Positions 51,591-60,838 of a DNA stretch of 64,000 nucleotides are shown one piece after another. The position numbers were made by a program, and so were the translations under genes. The DNA is from an uncultured Phascolarctobacterium sp. GTDB lineage: Bacteria > Bacillota > Negativicutes > Acidaminococcales > Acidaminococcaceae. Below the pieces are notes generated by a model that saw only the letters and a program-made list of their open reading frames with translations, was not told the DNA's origin and did not search any database. The stretch lies in assembly GCA_949288065.1 (NCBI GenBank), contig CASEIL010000002.1, forward strand, positions 124,001-188,000, read 5' to 3'. The stretch's first letter is position 1. Every line of letters starts with the position of its first letter.

Positions 51591-54134
51591 TTATTCTGCG
51601 GCAACTTCTTCCATGGAATAAACTTCAAAAATGTCCCCTTCTTTAAGGTCGCGGAATTTATCAAGTGTTATGCCACATTCATAGCCTGCCACAACTTCTT
51701 TAACGTCGTCTTTAAATCTGCGCAGGGAGTCGATTTCGCCTTCGTAAACTACAATGCCGTCGCGCACTACGCGCACCTTGGAGGAGTTGGTAACTTTGCC
51801 CTCCAGCACATAGCAGCCTGCAATAAGCAGCTTGGAAATTGTAATCAGCTGGCGAACCTCAACGCGTCCCTGAATAACTTCTTTAAATTTCGGCGCGAGC
51901 ATGCCTTTAATAGCTGCTTCAACGTCGTTAATTGCGTCATAAATAACCCTGTAAGTGCGTACGTCAACCTTTTCGGCTTCGGCTGTTTTGCGTGCGTTAG
52001 CGTCCGGGCGCACGTTAAAGCCAATAATCAGCGCGTTAGCCGCAGATGCCAGCATAACGTCGGATTCGTTAATGGAACCTACGCCGGAGTGAACAACGAC
52101 AACCTTAACCTCGTCGTTTTTGATGTTGGAAAGCGAAGATTTCAGCGCTTCGATAGTGCCCTGAACGTCCGCCTTAACAACAATGTTCAGTTCTTTCAGC
52201 TCGCCTTCCTGAATGCGCTGGAAGATATCGTCGAGGGATACCTTGGCGTTCTGCTGCATTTCTTCGCTGCGGCGTTTGGCAAGGCGTTTTTCGGCAACGC
52301 TGCGTGCGGTTTTCTCGTCCGTGCTGTCCAGAATATCGCCCGCCATCGGCACTTCGTTTAAGCCCAGCACCTCAACAGGGGTGGAAGGCAGCGCTTTTTT
52401 AACCTTTTCGCCGCGGTCATTAATCATGGCGCGCACTTTGCCGTAAGCCGTGCCTGCAATAATGGTATCGCCGATGCTTAAAGTACCGCGCTGTACCAAA
52501 ACAGTGGCAACAGGGCCGCGGCCTTTATCAAGCTGCGCTTCGATAATCGTACCGTGTGCCGGCAGGTTCGGGTTGGCTTTCAGCTCCTGCATTTCGGCAA
52601 CCAAAAGAATCATTTCCAGAAGGTCGGAAATGCCGGTTTTTTGATGTGCGGAAACGGGAACCATAATGGTATCGCCGCCCCAGTCCTCCGGAATCAGCTC
52701 GTGCTCAGCCAGCTGCTGTTTAACGTGGTCGGGGTTAGCGCCCGGGCGGTCCATTTTGTTAATAGCAACAATAATGGGCACCTTAGCAGCTTTGGCGTGG
52801 TTAATTGCTTCAATAGTCTGCGGCATAACGCCGTCGTCGGCAGCAACTACAAGGATGGCAACGTCCGTTACCTGTGCGCCGCGGGCACGCATAGCAGTAA
52901 AGGCTTCGTGGCCCGGGGTATCCAAAAATACAATCTTTTTGCCCTGGTAGTTAACCATATAAGCACCAATGTGCTGGGTAATGCCGCCTGCTTCGCGGCT
53001 GGTTACGTTGGTTTTGCGGATAGCGTCCAAAAGCGAGGTTTTGCCGTGGTCAACATGGCCCATAACGGTAATAACAGGCGGGCGCGGCACACGTTTGGCA
53101 GGGTTGTCCTCAACCTCGGGGATTTCCGTCGGGTCTTCTTCCGGCGGCAGCGGCACTACTTCAACGTCAAATTCCGTGCCGACAAGCTCTGCGGTTTCAA
53201 AATCAATATCCTGGTTAATGGTTACCATTACGCCCAGCATAAACAGTGCTTTAATAACCTCGTTAACCTCACGTTTAATAAGGTTAGCAAAATCCTTAAC
53301 ATTAATGCTTTCGCCAACCTCAACGCGGCTGGGGCGTACTACCGGAGCCTGCTGCACCGGCTGCTGCGGTTTGTTGGAAGCAGGGCGTTTTTTCATCATG
53401 TGGTCCCTGCTGTGCATATTACGGCTGTCGCGGCTTGCGTACTGCCCTTTAATCTGCGGTTTATCGTTGCGTTTTTTGTTAAACTGCTGTTTGCCGCCGC
53501 CCTGCTGGCTGCTGCGGTTCTGGTCGTTAAAGCGGTTTTGCCCCTGATTGCTTGCGGGGCGGTTTTGCTGCGCAGGCTGTCCTGCCTGCTGTCCGCGCGG
53601 TCCGATAAAAATACCTCCCTGCGGGCGCTGGGGGCGGTTTTGCTTGTTGTTTTTGTTTTGCTGCCCCTGCTGATTATTGCCCTTGCCCTGCTGTGCAGGC
53701 TGATTATTTTTCTTTACGTTCTGGTTATTATTGTTGTTTTTGTTCTGCATACGCTGTTCGTTATGCGCATTGGCAGGTTTATTAGCATTGTTTTTCTGCT
53801 TATTGTCCTGCGGCTTATTGTTATTGGCAGGTTTCGGCTGGTTGTGGTTCTGCACCTGCTGCGGCTTAACCTGCTTTTGGGTGTTAGCCTTGTTCGCCTC
53901 GTTTTTAGCTGCAACAGCCTTCGGCGCATTGTTCTGCAGTTTCGGCTGCGGTGCAGGTTTTTTCTCCGGCTGAACCGGCTTTTTGGTAAAGGCGCGCACT
54001 ACCATATCTCTGGCAGCATCGTCAACCGTACTCAAACTCTTTACATGGATGTCGTTTTTGGCCAAAACATCAATTACTTCCTGATTGGTTTTGCCAAGCT
54101 CTTTTGCTATTTCGTATATTCTATGCTTACCCAT
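51591..54134 (-). CDS. infB: Translation initiation factor IF-2
   Basis: An 847-residue GTPase that delivers initiator tRNA. The first 50 residues form an IF2N domain. A long Asn/Gln/Lys-rich disordered region at about 55-270 follows, then a second IF2N-like part. G1 is '[15 protein letters not shown]', G3 'DTPGHEAF', G4 'NKMD'. The C-terminal domains end in '[15 protein letters not shown]'. The low-complexity region is longer and more Asn-rich than usual. A long antisense frame in this region is a shadow of its codon composition. Confidence 0.98.
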   Translation of the reverse strand: MGKHRIYEIAKELGKTNQEVIDVLAKNDIHVKSLSTVDDAARDMVVRAFTKKPVQPEKKPAPQPKLQNNAPKAVAAKNEANKANTQKQVKPQQVQNHNQPKPANNNKPQDNKQKNNANKPANAHNEQRMQNKNNNNNQNVKKNNQPAQQGKGNNQQGQQNKNNKQNRPQRPQGGIFIGPRGQQAGQPAQQNRPASNQGQNRFNDQNRSSQQGGGKQQFNKKRNDKPQIKGQYASRDSRNMHSRDHMMKKRPASNKPQQPVQQAPVVRPSRVEVGESINVKDFANLIKREVNEVIKALFMLGVMVTINQDIDFETAELVGTEFDVEVVPLPPEEDPTEIPEVEDNPAKRVPRPPVITVMGHVDHGKTSLLDAIRKTNVTSREAGGITQHIGAYMVNYQGKKIVFLDTPGHEAFTAMRARGAQVTDVAILVVAADDGVMPQTIEAINHAKAAKVPIIVAINKMDRPGANPDHVKQQLAEHELIPEDWGGDTIMVPVSAHQKTGISDLLEMILLVAEMQELKANPNLPAHGTIIEAQLDKGRGPVATVLVQRGTLSIGDTIIAGTAYGKVRAMINDRGEKVKKALPSTPVEVLGLNEVPMAGDILDSTDEKTARSVAEKRLAKRRSEEMQQNAKVSLDDIFQRIQEGELKELNIVVKADVQGTIEALKSSLSNIKNDEVKVVVVHSGVGSINESDVMLASAANALIIGFNVRPDANARKTAEAEKVDVRTYRVIYDAINDVEAAIKGMLAPKFKEVIQGRVEVRQLITISKLLIAGCYVLEGKVTNSSKVRVVRDGIVVYEGEIDSLRRFKDDVKEVVAGYECGITLDKFRDLKEGDIFEVYSMEEVAAE

Positions 54135-54150
54135 TCATCCACCTCCAAAC

Positions 54151-54456
54151 TTAATCGTGGCACTTACTTTCTATCATCACTGCAAAATTTGCATCTGTAA
54201 TAACTACCGCCGTACGCGGCGATTTGCCTATGGCAAGCCCAATCTCGCGGCGCGAGGGGCCTGTTACTGTTTTAACGCCCGCCGTTTCCGCAAGATACTC
54301 CATTTCCTTGCGGGAGTTTTCCGCAGCGTCGCCGGCAATCAGCATCAATTTTGCCTTGCCGCCGTTTAACGCGCTGCGCACCGCAAAATCGCCCGAGGCT
54401 ACCCTGCCCGCCTTCTGCGCCAGCCCTAAGGCAAAGGCTACCTGTCTATTGTCCAT
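54151..54456 (-). CDS. L7Ae-family ribosomal protein (YlxQ)
   Basis: A 101-residue RNA-binding protein of the L7Ae/L30e family: 'FALGLAQKAGRVASGDFAVRSALNGGKAKLMLIAGDAAENSRKEMEYLAETAGVKTV'. It overlaps ylxR by 11 bases and precedes infB, the standard position of YlxQ. It probably binds a kink-turn RNA. Confidence 0.92.
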   Translation of the reverse strand: MDNRQVAFALGLAQKAGRVASGDFAVRSALNGGKAKLMLIAGDAAENSRKEMEYLAETAGVKTVTGPSRREIGLAIGKSPRTAVVITDANFAVMIESKCHD

Positions 54457-54724
54457 CGGGCAAATCCTCCAAAAGTTTTGCGTAAACTTCCTCGGTAACG
54501 GGCTTTTCCAATGCGCGCTCCAGGCGTTTTTCCTTCACGGCTTTGGCAATACACTCTTTGCTTCTGCACACATACGCGCCGCGGCCGGATTTTTTACCGG
54601 TTAAATCAAGCGAAATCTCGCCTTCCGGCGAACGCACAATGCGCAGCAGCGCTTTTTTATCTTTCATTTCGCCGCAGCCGACGCATTTGCGCTGCGGGAT
54701 TTTTTTAATCTTCTGCTGCTTCAC
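54446..54724 (-). CDS. YlxR-family nucleic-acid-binding protein (DUF448)
   Basis: A 92-residue protein beginning '[58 protein letters not shown]', with conserved CVGC and the GRGAY motif. I chose GTG 54724, 8 nt after GGGGG; upstream codons overlap nusA. YlxR proteins bind RNA or the nucleoid and modulate transcription; the role is not settled. Confidence 0.9.
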   Translation of the reverse strand: MKQQKIKKIPQRKCVGCGEMKDKKALLRIVRSPEGEISLDLTGKKSGRGAYVCRSKECIAKAVKEKRLERALEKPVTEEVYAKLLEDLPDGQ

Positions 54725-55790
54725 CGGTTTCACCCCCGATGGGTTCAAAAGGCTCTTCCTTGCTCTGGCTTTCGCTCTTAATATCAATCTTCCAGCCGGT
54801 CAGCTTGGCAGCAAGGCGTGCGTTCTGCCCTTCCTTGCCGATGGCCAGCGAAAGCTGATAATCGGGCACAACCACGCGGCAGATTTTTTCGTTTTCCAAA
54901 ACCTCGGTGCTTACCACCTTAGCCGGAGAAAGCGCATTGGCTACGTACTGCGCCGGGTCTTCGCTGTATTTAACAATGTCGATTTTCTCACCGCGCAGCT
55001 CGTTAACAATAGTCTGCACGCGCATACCCTTCTGCCCTACGCAGGCGCCAACCGGGTCAATGTTTTCGTCCTTGGTATAAACGGCAATTTTAGAGCGCAT
55101 GCCCGGCTCGCGCGCAACGGATTTAATTTCTACCAAACCGTCGTGAATTTCCGGCACTTCCAGCTCAAACAGGCGTTTTAACAGCCCCGGATGCGTTCTG
55201 GAAACCATAATTTGCGGGCCCTTGCTGGTTTTGCGCACCTCTAAAATGTAGGTTTTCATTCTGTCATGGTATTCATAAATCTCACCGGGAATCTGCTCGC
55301 CAACGGTCAAAACAGCCTCAGCCTTGCCAAGGTCAATGTAAACATTTCTGTTTTCCATACGCTGAATAACGCCGGTAACAATATCGTTTTCGCGGTTGTA
55401 GTATTTTTCAAACACCATGCCGCGTTCCGCCTCGCGGATGCGCTGCACAACCACCTGCTTGGCGTTTTGTGCGGCAATGCGGCCAAAGTTTTTCGGCGTT
55501 ACTTCAATCTCAACAATATCGTCTGCTTCGTAGCGCGGGTCGATTTTGCGTGCGTCCTCCAGGGAAATTTCGTTGGCGCTGTCGGCAACTTCTTCCACAA
55601 CGTGCTTCTGCGCATATACATGCAGCTCGCCGCTCGTTCTGTTTAAATCCACGCGCACATTCTGGCTGGTGCCAAAATTCTTTTTATAAGCGGTTACCAG
55701 CGCTTCTTCAACGGCCTCAAACAATACGGAAGGCTCAATGCCCTTTTCCTTTCCGAGTTCCTGCACTGCCATAATAAAATCTGCGTTCAC
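54705..55790 (-). CDS. nusA: Transcription termination/antitermination factor NusA
   Basis: A 361-residue protein with the N-terminal RNA-polymerase-binding domain, an S1 domain at about 135-200, and KH domains ('[35 protein letters not shown]' and '[25 protein letters not shown]'). It starts with GTG 8 nt after GGGGGAG. Length is usual for the Firmicute form without extra acidic repeats. Confidence 0.97.
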   Translation of the reverse strand: MNADFIMAVQELGKEKGIEPSVLFEAVEEALVTAYKKNFGTSQNVRVDLNRTSGELHVYAQKHVVEEVADSANEISLEDARKIDPRYEADDIVEIEVTPKNFGRIAAQNAKQVVVQRIREAERGMVFEKYYNRENDIVTGVIQRMENRNVYIDLGKAEAVLTVGEQIPGEIYEYHDRMKTYILEVRKTSKGPQIMVSRTHPGLLKRLFELEVPEIHDGLVEIKSVAREPGMRSKIAVYTKDENIDPVGACVGQKGMRVQTIVNELRGEKIDIVKYSEDPAQYVANALSPAKVVSTEVLENEKICRVVVPDYQLSLAIGKEGQNARLAAKLTGWKIDIKSESQSKEEPFEPIGGETGEAAED

Positions 55791-55811
55791 TTTTCTTACT
55801 CCCCCTAAAAC

Positions 55812-56288
55812 TTAAAAATCTATATGCGGTCTTACCATTGCAATAAGTTTTCTTTCAAACACAACAGCATTCTTGCTTTCGCGCCCCTTAATAACAGGCT
55901 TGGCGCTGATGGTAGCATCGTCGTGCGCCACAAGCACAGCAACAATTTCCTTGTTCTTCTCCCACGGCGCAAAAAATTTAATATCAACCTTTTTGCCGTA
56001 GAAACCTTCAAAATCCTTGTCCTTTTTCAGCGGGCGGTCAATCCCCGGCGAAGAAACCTCCAGATAATACTTATCCCTGATAGGGTCGCGTTCGTCCAAA
56101 AGCTCGGTCAGCTTTTCGCTTACCATCTGGCAGTCGTCAATTTCAATTCCGCCTGGCTTATCAATATAAATGCGCAGGTACCAGTCCTTTTCACGCACAT
56201 ATTCAACATCCACCAGCGAAATTTCTGTTCCTTCCAAAATCTGTTCCGCAAGCCCGCTTACCAGTTTTTCAATTTCCGCACTCTGCAT
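55812..56288 (-). CDS. rimP: Ribosome maturation factor RimP
   Basis: A 158-residue protein needed for 30S assembly. It has 'VSGLAEQILEGTEISLVDVEYVREKDWYLRIYIDKPGGIEIDDCQMVSEKLTELLDERDPIRDKYYLEVSSPGIDRPL'. ATG 56288 follows GGAGGTG; the upstream frame extends through a leader hairpin and is not used. It is the first gene of the rimP-to-rpsO operon. Confidence 0.96.
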   Translation of the reverse strand: MQSAEIEKLVSGLAEQILEGTEISLVDVEYVREKDWYLRIYIDKPGGIEIDDCQMVSEKLTELLDERDPIRDKYYLEVSSPGIDRPLKKDKDFEGFYGKKVDIKFFAPWEKNKEIVAVLVAHDDATISAKPVIKGRESKNAVVFERKLIAMVRPHIDF

Positions 56289-56325
56289 ATATTCACCTCC
56301 GCTTTTCTTAGCCCTATAAGAGGAA

Positions 56326-56348
56326 AGAGCGGGTAAAATACCCACTCT
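56326..56348 (-). promoter_or_regulatory. rimP leader hairpin
   Basis: AGAGTGGGTA and TACCCGCTCT form a 10-base-pair hairpin (one G-T position) followed by a T/C-rich tail, 38 bases before the rimP start. It matches the known short rimP leader motif of Firmicutes in place and shape. Confidence 0.6.
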
Positions 56349-56378
56349 CTCAAAAGAAGTCATAATTTTTCTTAATAT

Positions 56379-56407
56379 ATTATATCATTAAACACTATGG
56401 CTGACAA
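56379..56407 (-). promoter_or_regulatory. Promoter of the rimP-rpsO operon
   Basis: TTGTCA (56402-56407) and TATAAT (56379-56384) on the minus strand are 17 nt apart. Confidence 0.75.
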
Positions 56408-56431
56408 GTTTTTTGTACTAAAATTAACAAA

Positions 56432-56890
56432 TCAGCCTTTTAAATAAGCCAGAATCTCTTCGGCATTGGTATCGGGCTTGGCTTTTTTGTAAACCTTTTC
56501 AATCACGCCGTTTTCGTCGATAACAAAGGTGCTGCGCACAACGCCCCAGCTTACCTTACCGTACATTTTCTTTTCCTGCCAAACGCCGTAGGCTTCAATA
56601 GCCTGACGCTCCGGGTCGCTTAACAAAATAAACGGCAGCTCCTGCTTGGCAGCAAAATTGCTGTGCGATTTTACGCTGTCCTTGCTGATGCCGATAACTT
56701 CCACGCCCAAAGCTTTATATTCGCCGTAATTGTTGCGGAAGGCGCAGGCCTGACGGGTGCAGCCCGGCGTAGAATCCTTCGGGTAAAAATACACAACCAC
56801 TTTTTTACCGGCAAAATCGTGCAGCGACACCATATTGCCGTCTTTATCCGCCAGCGTAAAATCCGGCGCTTTAACTCCTGCTTCTAACAT
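56432..56890 (-). CDS. bcp: Thiol peroxidase, Bcp/PrxQ family
   Basis: A 152-residue peroxiredoxin. The peroxidatic Cys and probable resolving Cys lie in 'DSTPGCTRQACAFRNNY', five residues apart, as in the PrxQ group. AAAGGAG precedes the ATG. It reduces peroxides using thioredoxin and supports oxidative-stress defence alongside rubrerythrin. Confidence 0.95.
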   Translation of the reverse strand: MLEAGVKAPDFTLADKDGNMVSLHDFAGKKVVVYFYPKDSTPGCTRQACAFRNNYGEYKALGVEVIGISKDSVKSHSNFAAKQELPFILLSDPERQAIEAYGVWQEKKMYGKVSWGVVRSTFVIDENGVIEKVYKKAKPDTNAEEILAYLKG

Positions 56891-56968
56891 AATTTGGTCA
56901 CTCCTTTAGAATAAATCATCAAATAAAATTTTAAATGCTTCCAATATAAAATGCAAACATAAATCACT

Positions 56969-58378
56969 TTACGCATGCGGAATATTTGTGTAATCGGAAA
57001 TTTCTTTGTTGATGGTACACAAATCGCCGGTGCTTAAATCGTGCACGTTTTTATGCCCGGTAATGCGTGCGTAGGTTTTAAGTTCATTGTTGGAACAAAT
57101 TAAAAAATTTGCTACACGCTGCGCCGCTGCGTCAATCTTTAAGCGTTTGCGCAATTCTTCATCCTGCGTGGCAATGCCAACAGGACACTTACCGGTTCCG
57201 CAAATGCGGTACTGCTGGCAGGCTGCGGCAATCAGCGCCGCGCTGGCGATAGCAACGGCATCCGCTCCCATGGCGATGGCTTTGGCAAAATCGCTGGATA
57301 CGCGCAAACCGCCGGTAATAACCAACGCAATGTCAGCTTTAACGCTGTCCAGATATTTGCGTGCGCGGTAGAGGGCATACAACGTCGGCACACTGGTAGA
57401 ATCCCTTACCAGCTGCGGGCTGGCGCCTGTCGCGCCGCCGCGCCCGTCAATCGTAATAAAATCAGGCTCTGCAAATACGCAGAACTCCAAATCCTTTTCA
57501 ATCTTGCCGGCGGCAATTTTAATGCCAATCGGGAGTCCGTCCGATTCTTCGCGCAGCTTGTCAACCAGCGCCTTCAAATCCTCTCTGGTGTTCACGTTAG
57601 GGAACTTGGACGGGCTGATAATATCCTGCCCCAGCGGCTTGTTGCGGATAGCGGCAATTTCCGGCGTAACCTTTTCCCCCGGCAGGTGGCCGCCCATGCC
57701 CGGCTTGGTACCCTGACCGATTTTAATTTCAATAGCGTCGGCGTTTTTCAAGTTCTCCGCCGTTACGCTGTACAGGTTGGGAATGTATTCAAAAATATAT
57801 TTGTAGGATTCCGAGTGTTCCTCCGGCAAAATGCCGCCTTCTCCGCTGCACATAGCAGTTTTAGCCATTGCGCTGCCGCGCGCCAACGCAATTTTAGTTT
57901 CTTTAGAAAGCGCGCCAAACGACATGTGCGAAATAAATACCGGGCTTTGAATAATCATCGGGCGCTTGGCGTTTTTGCCGATAACCGTCATCGTGCTAAC
58001 CGGCTCGTCGTCGTTCAGCGGCGGTGGGTTCAGCTGGTTACCCAAAATTAAAACATCGTCCCAATTTGGCATTTGCATTTGCGTGCCCATCGCACCGATG
58101 ATGGATTTGCCTGTCAGCGCCATCCGGTGAATTTCTTCCATATAACGGCAGCTGGGGTCAACACGGTAATAAGCGCTGTCGTAAGCAAGGCTTTGTTCCG
58201 TTTCTTCTTCTACGCAGGGCGTTTCTATTTCTGCCGGGGCAGATTTTTCTTCTTCAAGCTTTACGAATTTTTCCGGCGGCATGCCGCATACCGGGCAGGC
58301 GTCCAGCTCTGCAAAGGTTTTGCCTTCTTTTGCTTCATCAAAAATATAACCGCATATACTGCACTGATACTTTGCCAT
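56969..58378 (-). CDS. Rubredoxin fused to FMN-binding glutamate-synthase-like domain
   Basis: A 469-residue protein. The N-terminal rubredoxin domain (about 1-45) has paired 'CSICG' and 'CPVCG' motifs. After an acidic linker comes the glutamate synthase central/FMN domain, with 'MSFGALSKETKIALARGSAMAKTAMCSGEGG', 'IKIGQGTKPGMGGHLPGEKV', 'ITIDGRGGATGASPQL', and an Fe-S-type cysteine set 'CQQYRICGTGKCPVGIATQ'. Similar fusions occur in anaerobes; the electron donor is likely the rubredoxin itself. No glutaminase domain is present, so glutamate formation is not certain. Confidence 0.9.
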   Translation of the reverse strand: MAKYQCSICGYIFDEAKEGKTFAELDACPVCGMPPEKFVKLEEEKSAPAEIETPCVEEETEQSLAYDSAYYRVDPSCRYMEEIHRMALTGKSIIGAMGTQMQMPNWDDVLILGNQLNPPPLNDDEPVSTMTVIGKNAKRPMIIQSPVFISHMSFGALSKETKIALARGSAMAKTAMCSGEGGILPEEHSESYKYIFEYIPNLYSVTAENLKNADAIEIKIGQGTKPGMGGHLPGEKVTPEIAAIRNKPLGQDIISPSKFPNVNTREDLKALVDKLREESDGLPIGIKIAAGKIEKDLEFCVFAEPDFITIDGRGGATGASPQLVRDSTSVPTLYALYRARKYLDSVKADIALVITGGLRVSSDFAKAIAMGADAVAIASAALIAAACQQYRICGTGKCPVGIATQDEELRKRLKIDAAAQRVANFLICSNNELKTYARITGHKNVHDLSTGDLCTINKEISDYTNIPHA

Positions 58379-58460
58379 AACTGCTCCTTTCTGTATAAAA
58401 ACCTAACTAATAATAATTACAAGAACCTTCATCCTTATTATAGCACAAAACCCGCCGCAT

Positions 58461-58489
58461 TTTACAAATTTGCAAAATAAAGTTATACT
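58461..58489 (+). promoter_or_regulatory. Promoter of the small 72-residue gene
   Basis: TTTACA (58461-58466) and TATACT (58484-58489) are 17 nt apart, 28 bases before the start codon. Confidence 0.65.
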
Positions 58490-58517
58490 ATCAGTAAGAA
58501 AGTTTAAGGAGGCTATT

Positions 58518-58736
58518 ATGTTAAGCTGTTATACATACCCTGCGTCGGGCGTTGTGCCGATGCTGTTTGACGATGGGCACGGCGACTACAACCGCAGCTA
58601 CGAGCGCGACTACGACGATTTTGACTACGCAGACTATTCTACCGACCACCGCGACAATAACTACCGTAACTTTGAAAAGAAACGCCGCAAAAGCGAAAAA
58701 GAAATTATTAAAGATATTTTAAACAGGTGGGATTAA
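58518..58736 (+). CDS. Small Tyr/Asp-rich hypothetical protein
   Basis: A 72-residue protein that I do not recognise. The N-terminus reads 'MLSCYTYPASGVVPMLFDDGHG'. A Tyr/Asp/Arg-rich middle ('YNRSYERDYDDFDYADYST') leads to a basic helical end ('FEKKRRKSEKEIIKDILNRWD'). AAGGAGG precedes the ATG at 58518. It has a near-consensus promoter and its own terminator, so it is a stand-alone transcription unit. The DxY-rich segment recalls the secreted acidic protein at 3171-3626, but no signal peptide is seen here. Confidence 0.65.
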   Translation: MLSCYTYPASGVVPMLFDDGHGDYNRSYERDYDDFDYADYSTDHRDNNYRNFEKKRRKSEKEIIKDILNRWD

Positions 58737-58749
58737 CAATCCCTTACGC

Positions 58750-58796
58750 AAACAGCACCTGATGAGGTTCGCCTCAGCAGGTGCTGTTTATTTTAT
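58750..58796 (+). terminator. Terminator of the small 72-residue gene
   Basis: AACAGCACCTG and CAGGTGCTGTT arms, with an inner GAGG/CCTC helix and a TTCG loop, are followed by TATTTTAT. Confidence 0.85.
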
Positions 58797-59812
58797 CTAC
58801 AACCATACATTTTTTCGTAATACTTCTGGTATTCGCCGCTGATGATTTCCTGCCACCAGTCTTTATTCGCCAAATACCATTCAATAGTTTTGGCAATACC
58901 CGCCTCAAACTTCGTCTGCGGCAGCCAGCCAAGCTCGTTGTGTATCTTGGTCAGGTCAATGGCATAACGCCTGTCGTGCCCCGGGCGGTCTTTTACAAAA
59001 GTTATCAAATCTTCACTCTTACCCAGCGCCTTTAAAATAATCTTCACAACGTCTAAATTACTTTTTTCATTATGCCCGCCTACGTTGTAAACTTCGCCCT
59101 CGCGCCCCTGGCGGATAATTAAATCAATAGCACTGCAATGGTCTTCCACATACAGCCAATCACGCACGTTAGCACCGTCACCGTAAACCGGCAGCGCTTT
59201 ATCATGCAGGGCATTGATAATCATCAGAGGAATCAGCTTTTCCGGAAAGTGATACGGACCATAGTTATTGCTGCAACGGGATATAGTTACAGGCAAGCTA
59301 TAAGTACGGTGGTATGCCAAAACCAATAAATCCGCACTGGCCTTAGAAGCAGAATAAGGGCTGGATGTATGCAGCGGCGTTGTTTCCGTAAAGAACAAAT
59401 CCGGCCTGTCCAGCGGCAAATCGCCATAAACTTCATCCGTACTTACCTGGTGATAACGTTTAATACCATATTTGCGGCAGGCATCCATAAGCACACCAGT
59501 ACCAATAATATTGGTCTTCAAAAACAGCCCCGGCTCTAAAATGCTGCGGTCAACATGGCTCTCCGCCGCAAAGTTTACTACAACGTCAGGCTTTTCTGCT
59601 TCAAATAAGCTGTAAACAAAATCGCGATCAGCAATGTCACCATTCACAAACTTAAAGTTAGGCTGCTGTAACGCATCCTTTAAGCTGCTTAAATTACCAG
59701 CATACGTCAGCTTATCTAAGCAAATAACTTCGTCCTCCGGATGCTCTCTAAGCTCATAATATATAAAATTACTGCCAATAAAACCGGCCCCGCCGGTGAT
59801 GATGAGTTTCAT
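58793..59812 (-). CDS. rfbB: dTDP-glucose 4,6-dehydratase
   Basis: A 339-residue SDR enzyme (also called RmlB) making dTDP-4-keto-6-deoxyglucose for rhamnose and related sugars. The NAD-binding motif is 'GGAGFIGSNF' (about 7-16), 'STDEVYGDL' supplies Thr/Asp/Glu, and the YxxxK pair is in 'SPYSASKASADLL'. The DNA composition is like the rest of the core window, unlike the AT-rich gene that overlaps its start (ATGA). It marks the edge of the polysaccharide cluster. Confidence 0.97.
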   Translation of the reverse strand: MKLIITGGAGFIGSNFIYYELREHPEDEVICLDKLTYAGNLSSLKDALQQPNFKFVNGDIADRDFVYSLFEAEKPDVVVNFAAESHVDRSILEPGLFLKTNIIGTGVLMDACRKYGIKRYHQVSTDEVYGDLPLDRPDLFFTETTPLHTSSPYSASKASADLLVLAYHRTYSLPVTISRCSNNYGPYHFPEKLIPLMIINALHDKALPVYGDGANVRDWLYVEDHCSAIDLIIRQGREGEVYNVGGHNEKSNLDVVKIILKALGKSEDLITFVKDRPGHDRRYAIDLTKIHNELGWLPQTKFEAGIAKTIEWYLANKDWWQEIISGEYQKYYEKMYGCR

Positions 59813-60753
59813 ATTTTTTTAGTTTTTAATTTAAATTGTTTTTCAATTTTAAATTCTACAAAATTTTCATTATTAAAAGTTTGCCATTTATTTATCTCTT
59901 GGTTTAATAATTGTTCAATTTCATTTTCTTCATAAATAGATACTATATTACATAATAAATTATTTTTATTCAATAAATCTAAATTTATTTTATATATTTT
60001 TTCTAAATTACCGTTAATTTCAACATTATCATCTGTTATAAGATTATTTGAAATACTATAATTACCAAACTCACTACAATAAACTATACGCCACTCATTT
60101 TCGTCTTTAAAGCTTGGATGTTTAATTGATAATATAGCATAAAATATAGCCTGTTTAAATAATTCTTCAACATCTTTTAAATTACAGCTTTCAATTGACT
60201 CTTTATTTGTCTCAATAAATTCTATAAAATCATTGAAATGCCTTTTAAACGTACTTCCATCAAAATAAACTACCCTAGTTAAATTTAACATTTCAGTGAA
60301 CTTATTGTTACAATTACTATTAAAAACAAATATTATGCCTTCATCTTTACAAAAATTCTTAAATAGATTGATGTCAATATTTTTATTACTATATTCTGTC
60401 AATGATAGAATATAAGTATTTTGGGCATATTTTTCATAGAAATTATCAATCATATCATCTATTACTAGTTTCCAATATTTAGCATCTTTATGTGCTTTAG
60501 CAAGTGCATCTGTCAATCTATTATACAATAAATTGTTATTATCATACAAAAATATTTTAAATAATTCTAATCCCCATTTTACTTCCATGTTGTCACTCAT
60601 TTTAGTTATGTTACGAAGCCAAATTTCTTTTTTCTTTAAAATTGAATAACCTGACAATATGTTAGTATAATGAGCTAAATTAACATTTTCTCTACGAATT
60701 CTATCAAACTCTTTAACATAATATGATAAAAAAACATTAGCTAAATCATGCAT
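59809..60753 (-). CDS. DUF2971 domain-containing protein
   Basis: A 314-residue cytosolic protein, strikingly AT-rich in coding sequence. The N-terminal 'NLAHYTNILSGYSILKKKEIWLRNITKMSDNMEVKWG' and the later 'HPSFKDENEWRIVY' are DUF2971 hallmarks. No enzymatic residues are assigned in the family as I know it. Its last bases overlap the rfbB start codon as ATGA, although composition differs sharply, pointing to acquisition at this junction. DUF2971 genes appear in accessory and defence-rich regions; a role here is unknown. Confidence 0.8.
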   Translation of the reverse strand: MHDLANVFLSYYVKEFDRIRRENVNLAHYTNILSGYSILKKKEIWLRNITKMSDNMEVKWGLELFKIFLYDNNNLLYNRLTDALAKAHKDAKYWKLVIDDMIDNFYEKYAQNTYILSLTEYSNKNIDINLFKNFCKDEGIIFVFNSNCNNKFTEMLNLTRVVYFDGSTFKRHFNDFIEFIETNKESIESCNLKDVEELFKQAIFYAILSIKHPSFKDENEWRIVYCSEFGNYSISNNLITDDNVEINGNLEKIYKINLDLLNKNNLLCNIVSIYEENEIEQLLNQEINKWQTFNNENFVEFKIEKQFKLKTKKI

Positions 60754-60838
60754 CTAAAAATATCACCTCTATTAAAGCTATCTAAAAAACAAAATATATT
60801 ACAATCTAACATTATCTTTATAACATACCATAATTATA
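60754..60838. other. AT-rich gap, no gene recognised
   Basis: An 85-base AT-rich spacer between the glycosyltransferase stop and the DUF2971 start. A GAGG-type site for DUF2971 is present; no clear promoter or terminator is visible. Confidence 0.4.

Noticed and set aside
52554-54200. 548-codon plus-strand frame opposite infB
   Set aside because: It is a shadow frame caused by the Asn/Gln-rich codons of infB. It has no ribosome binding site and no protein-like pattern, and infB is certain. The long frame opposite secA (35950-37164) was rejected for the same reason.
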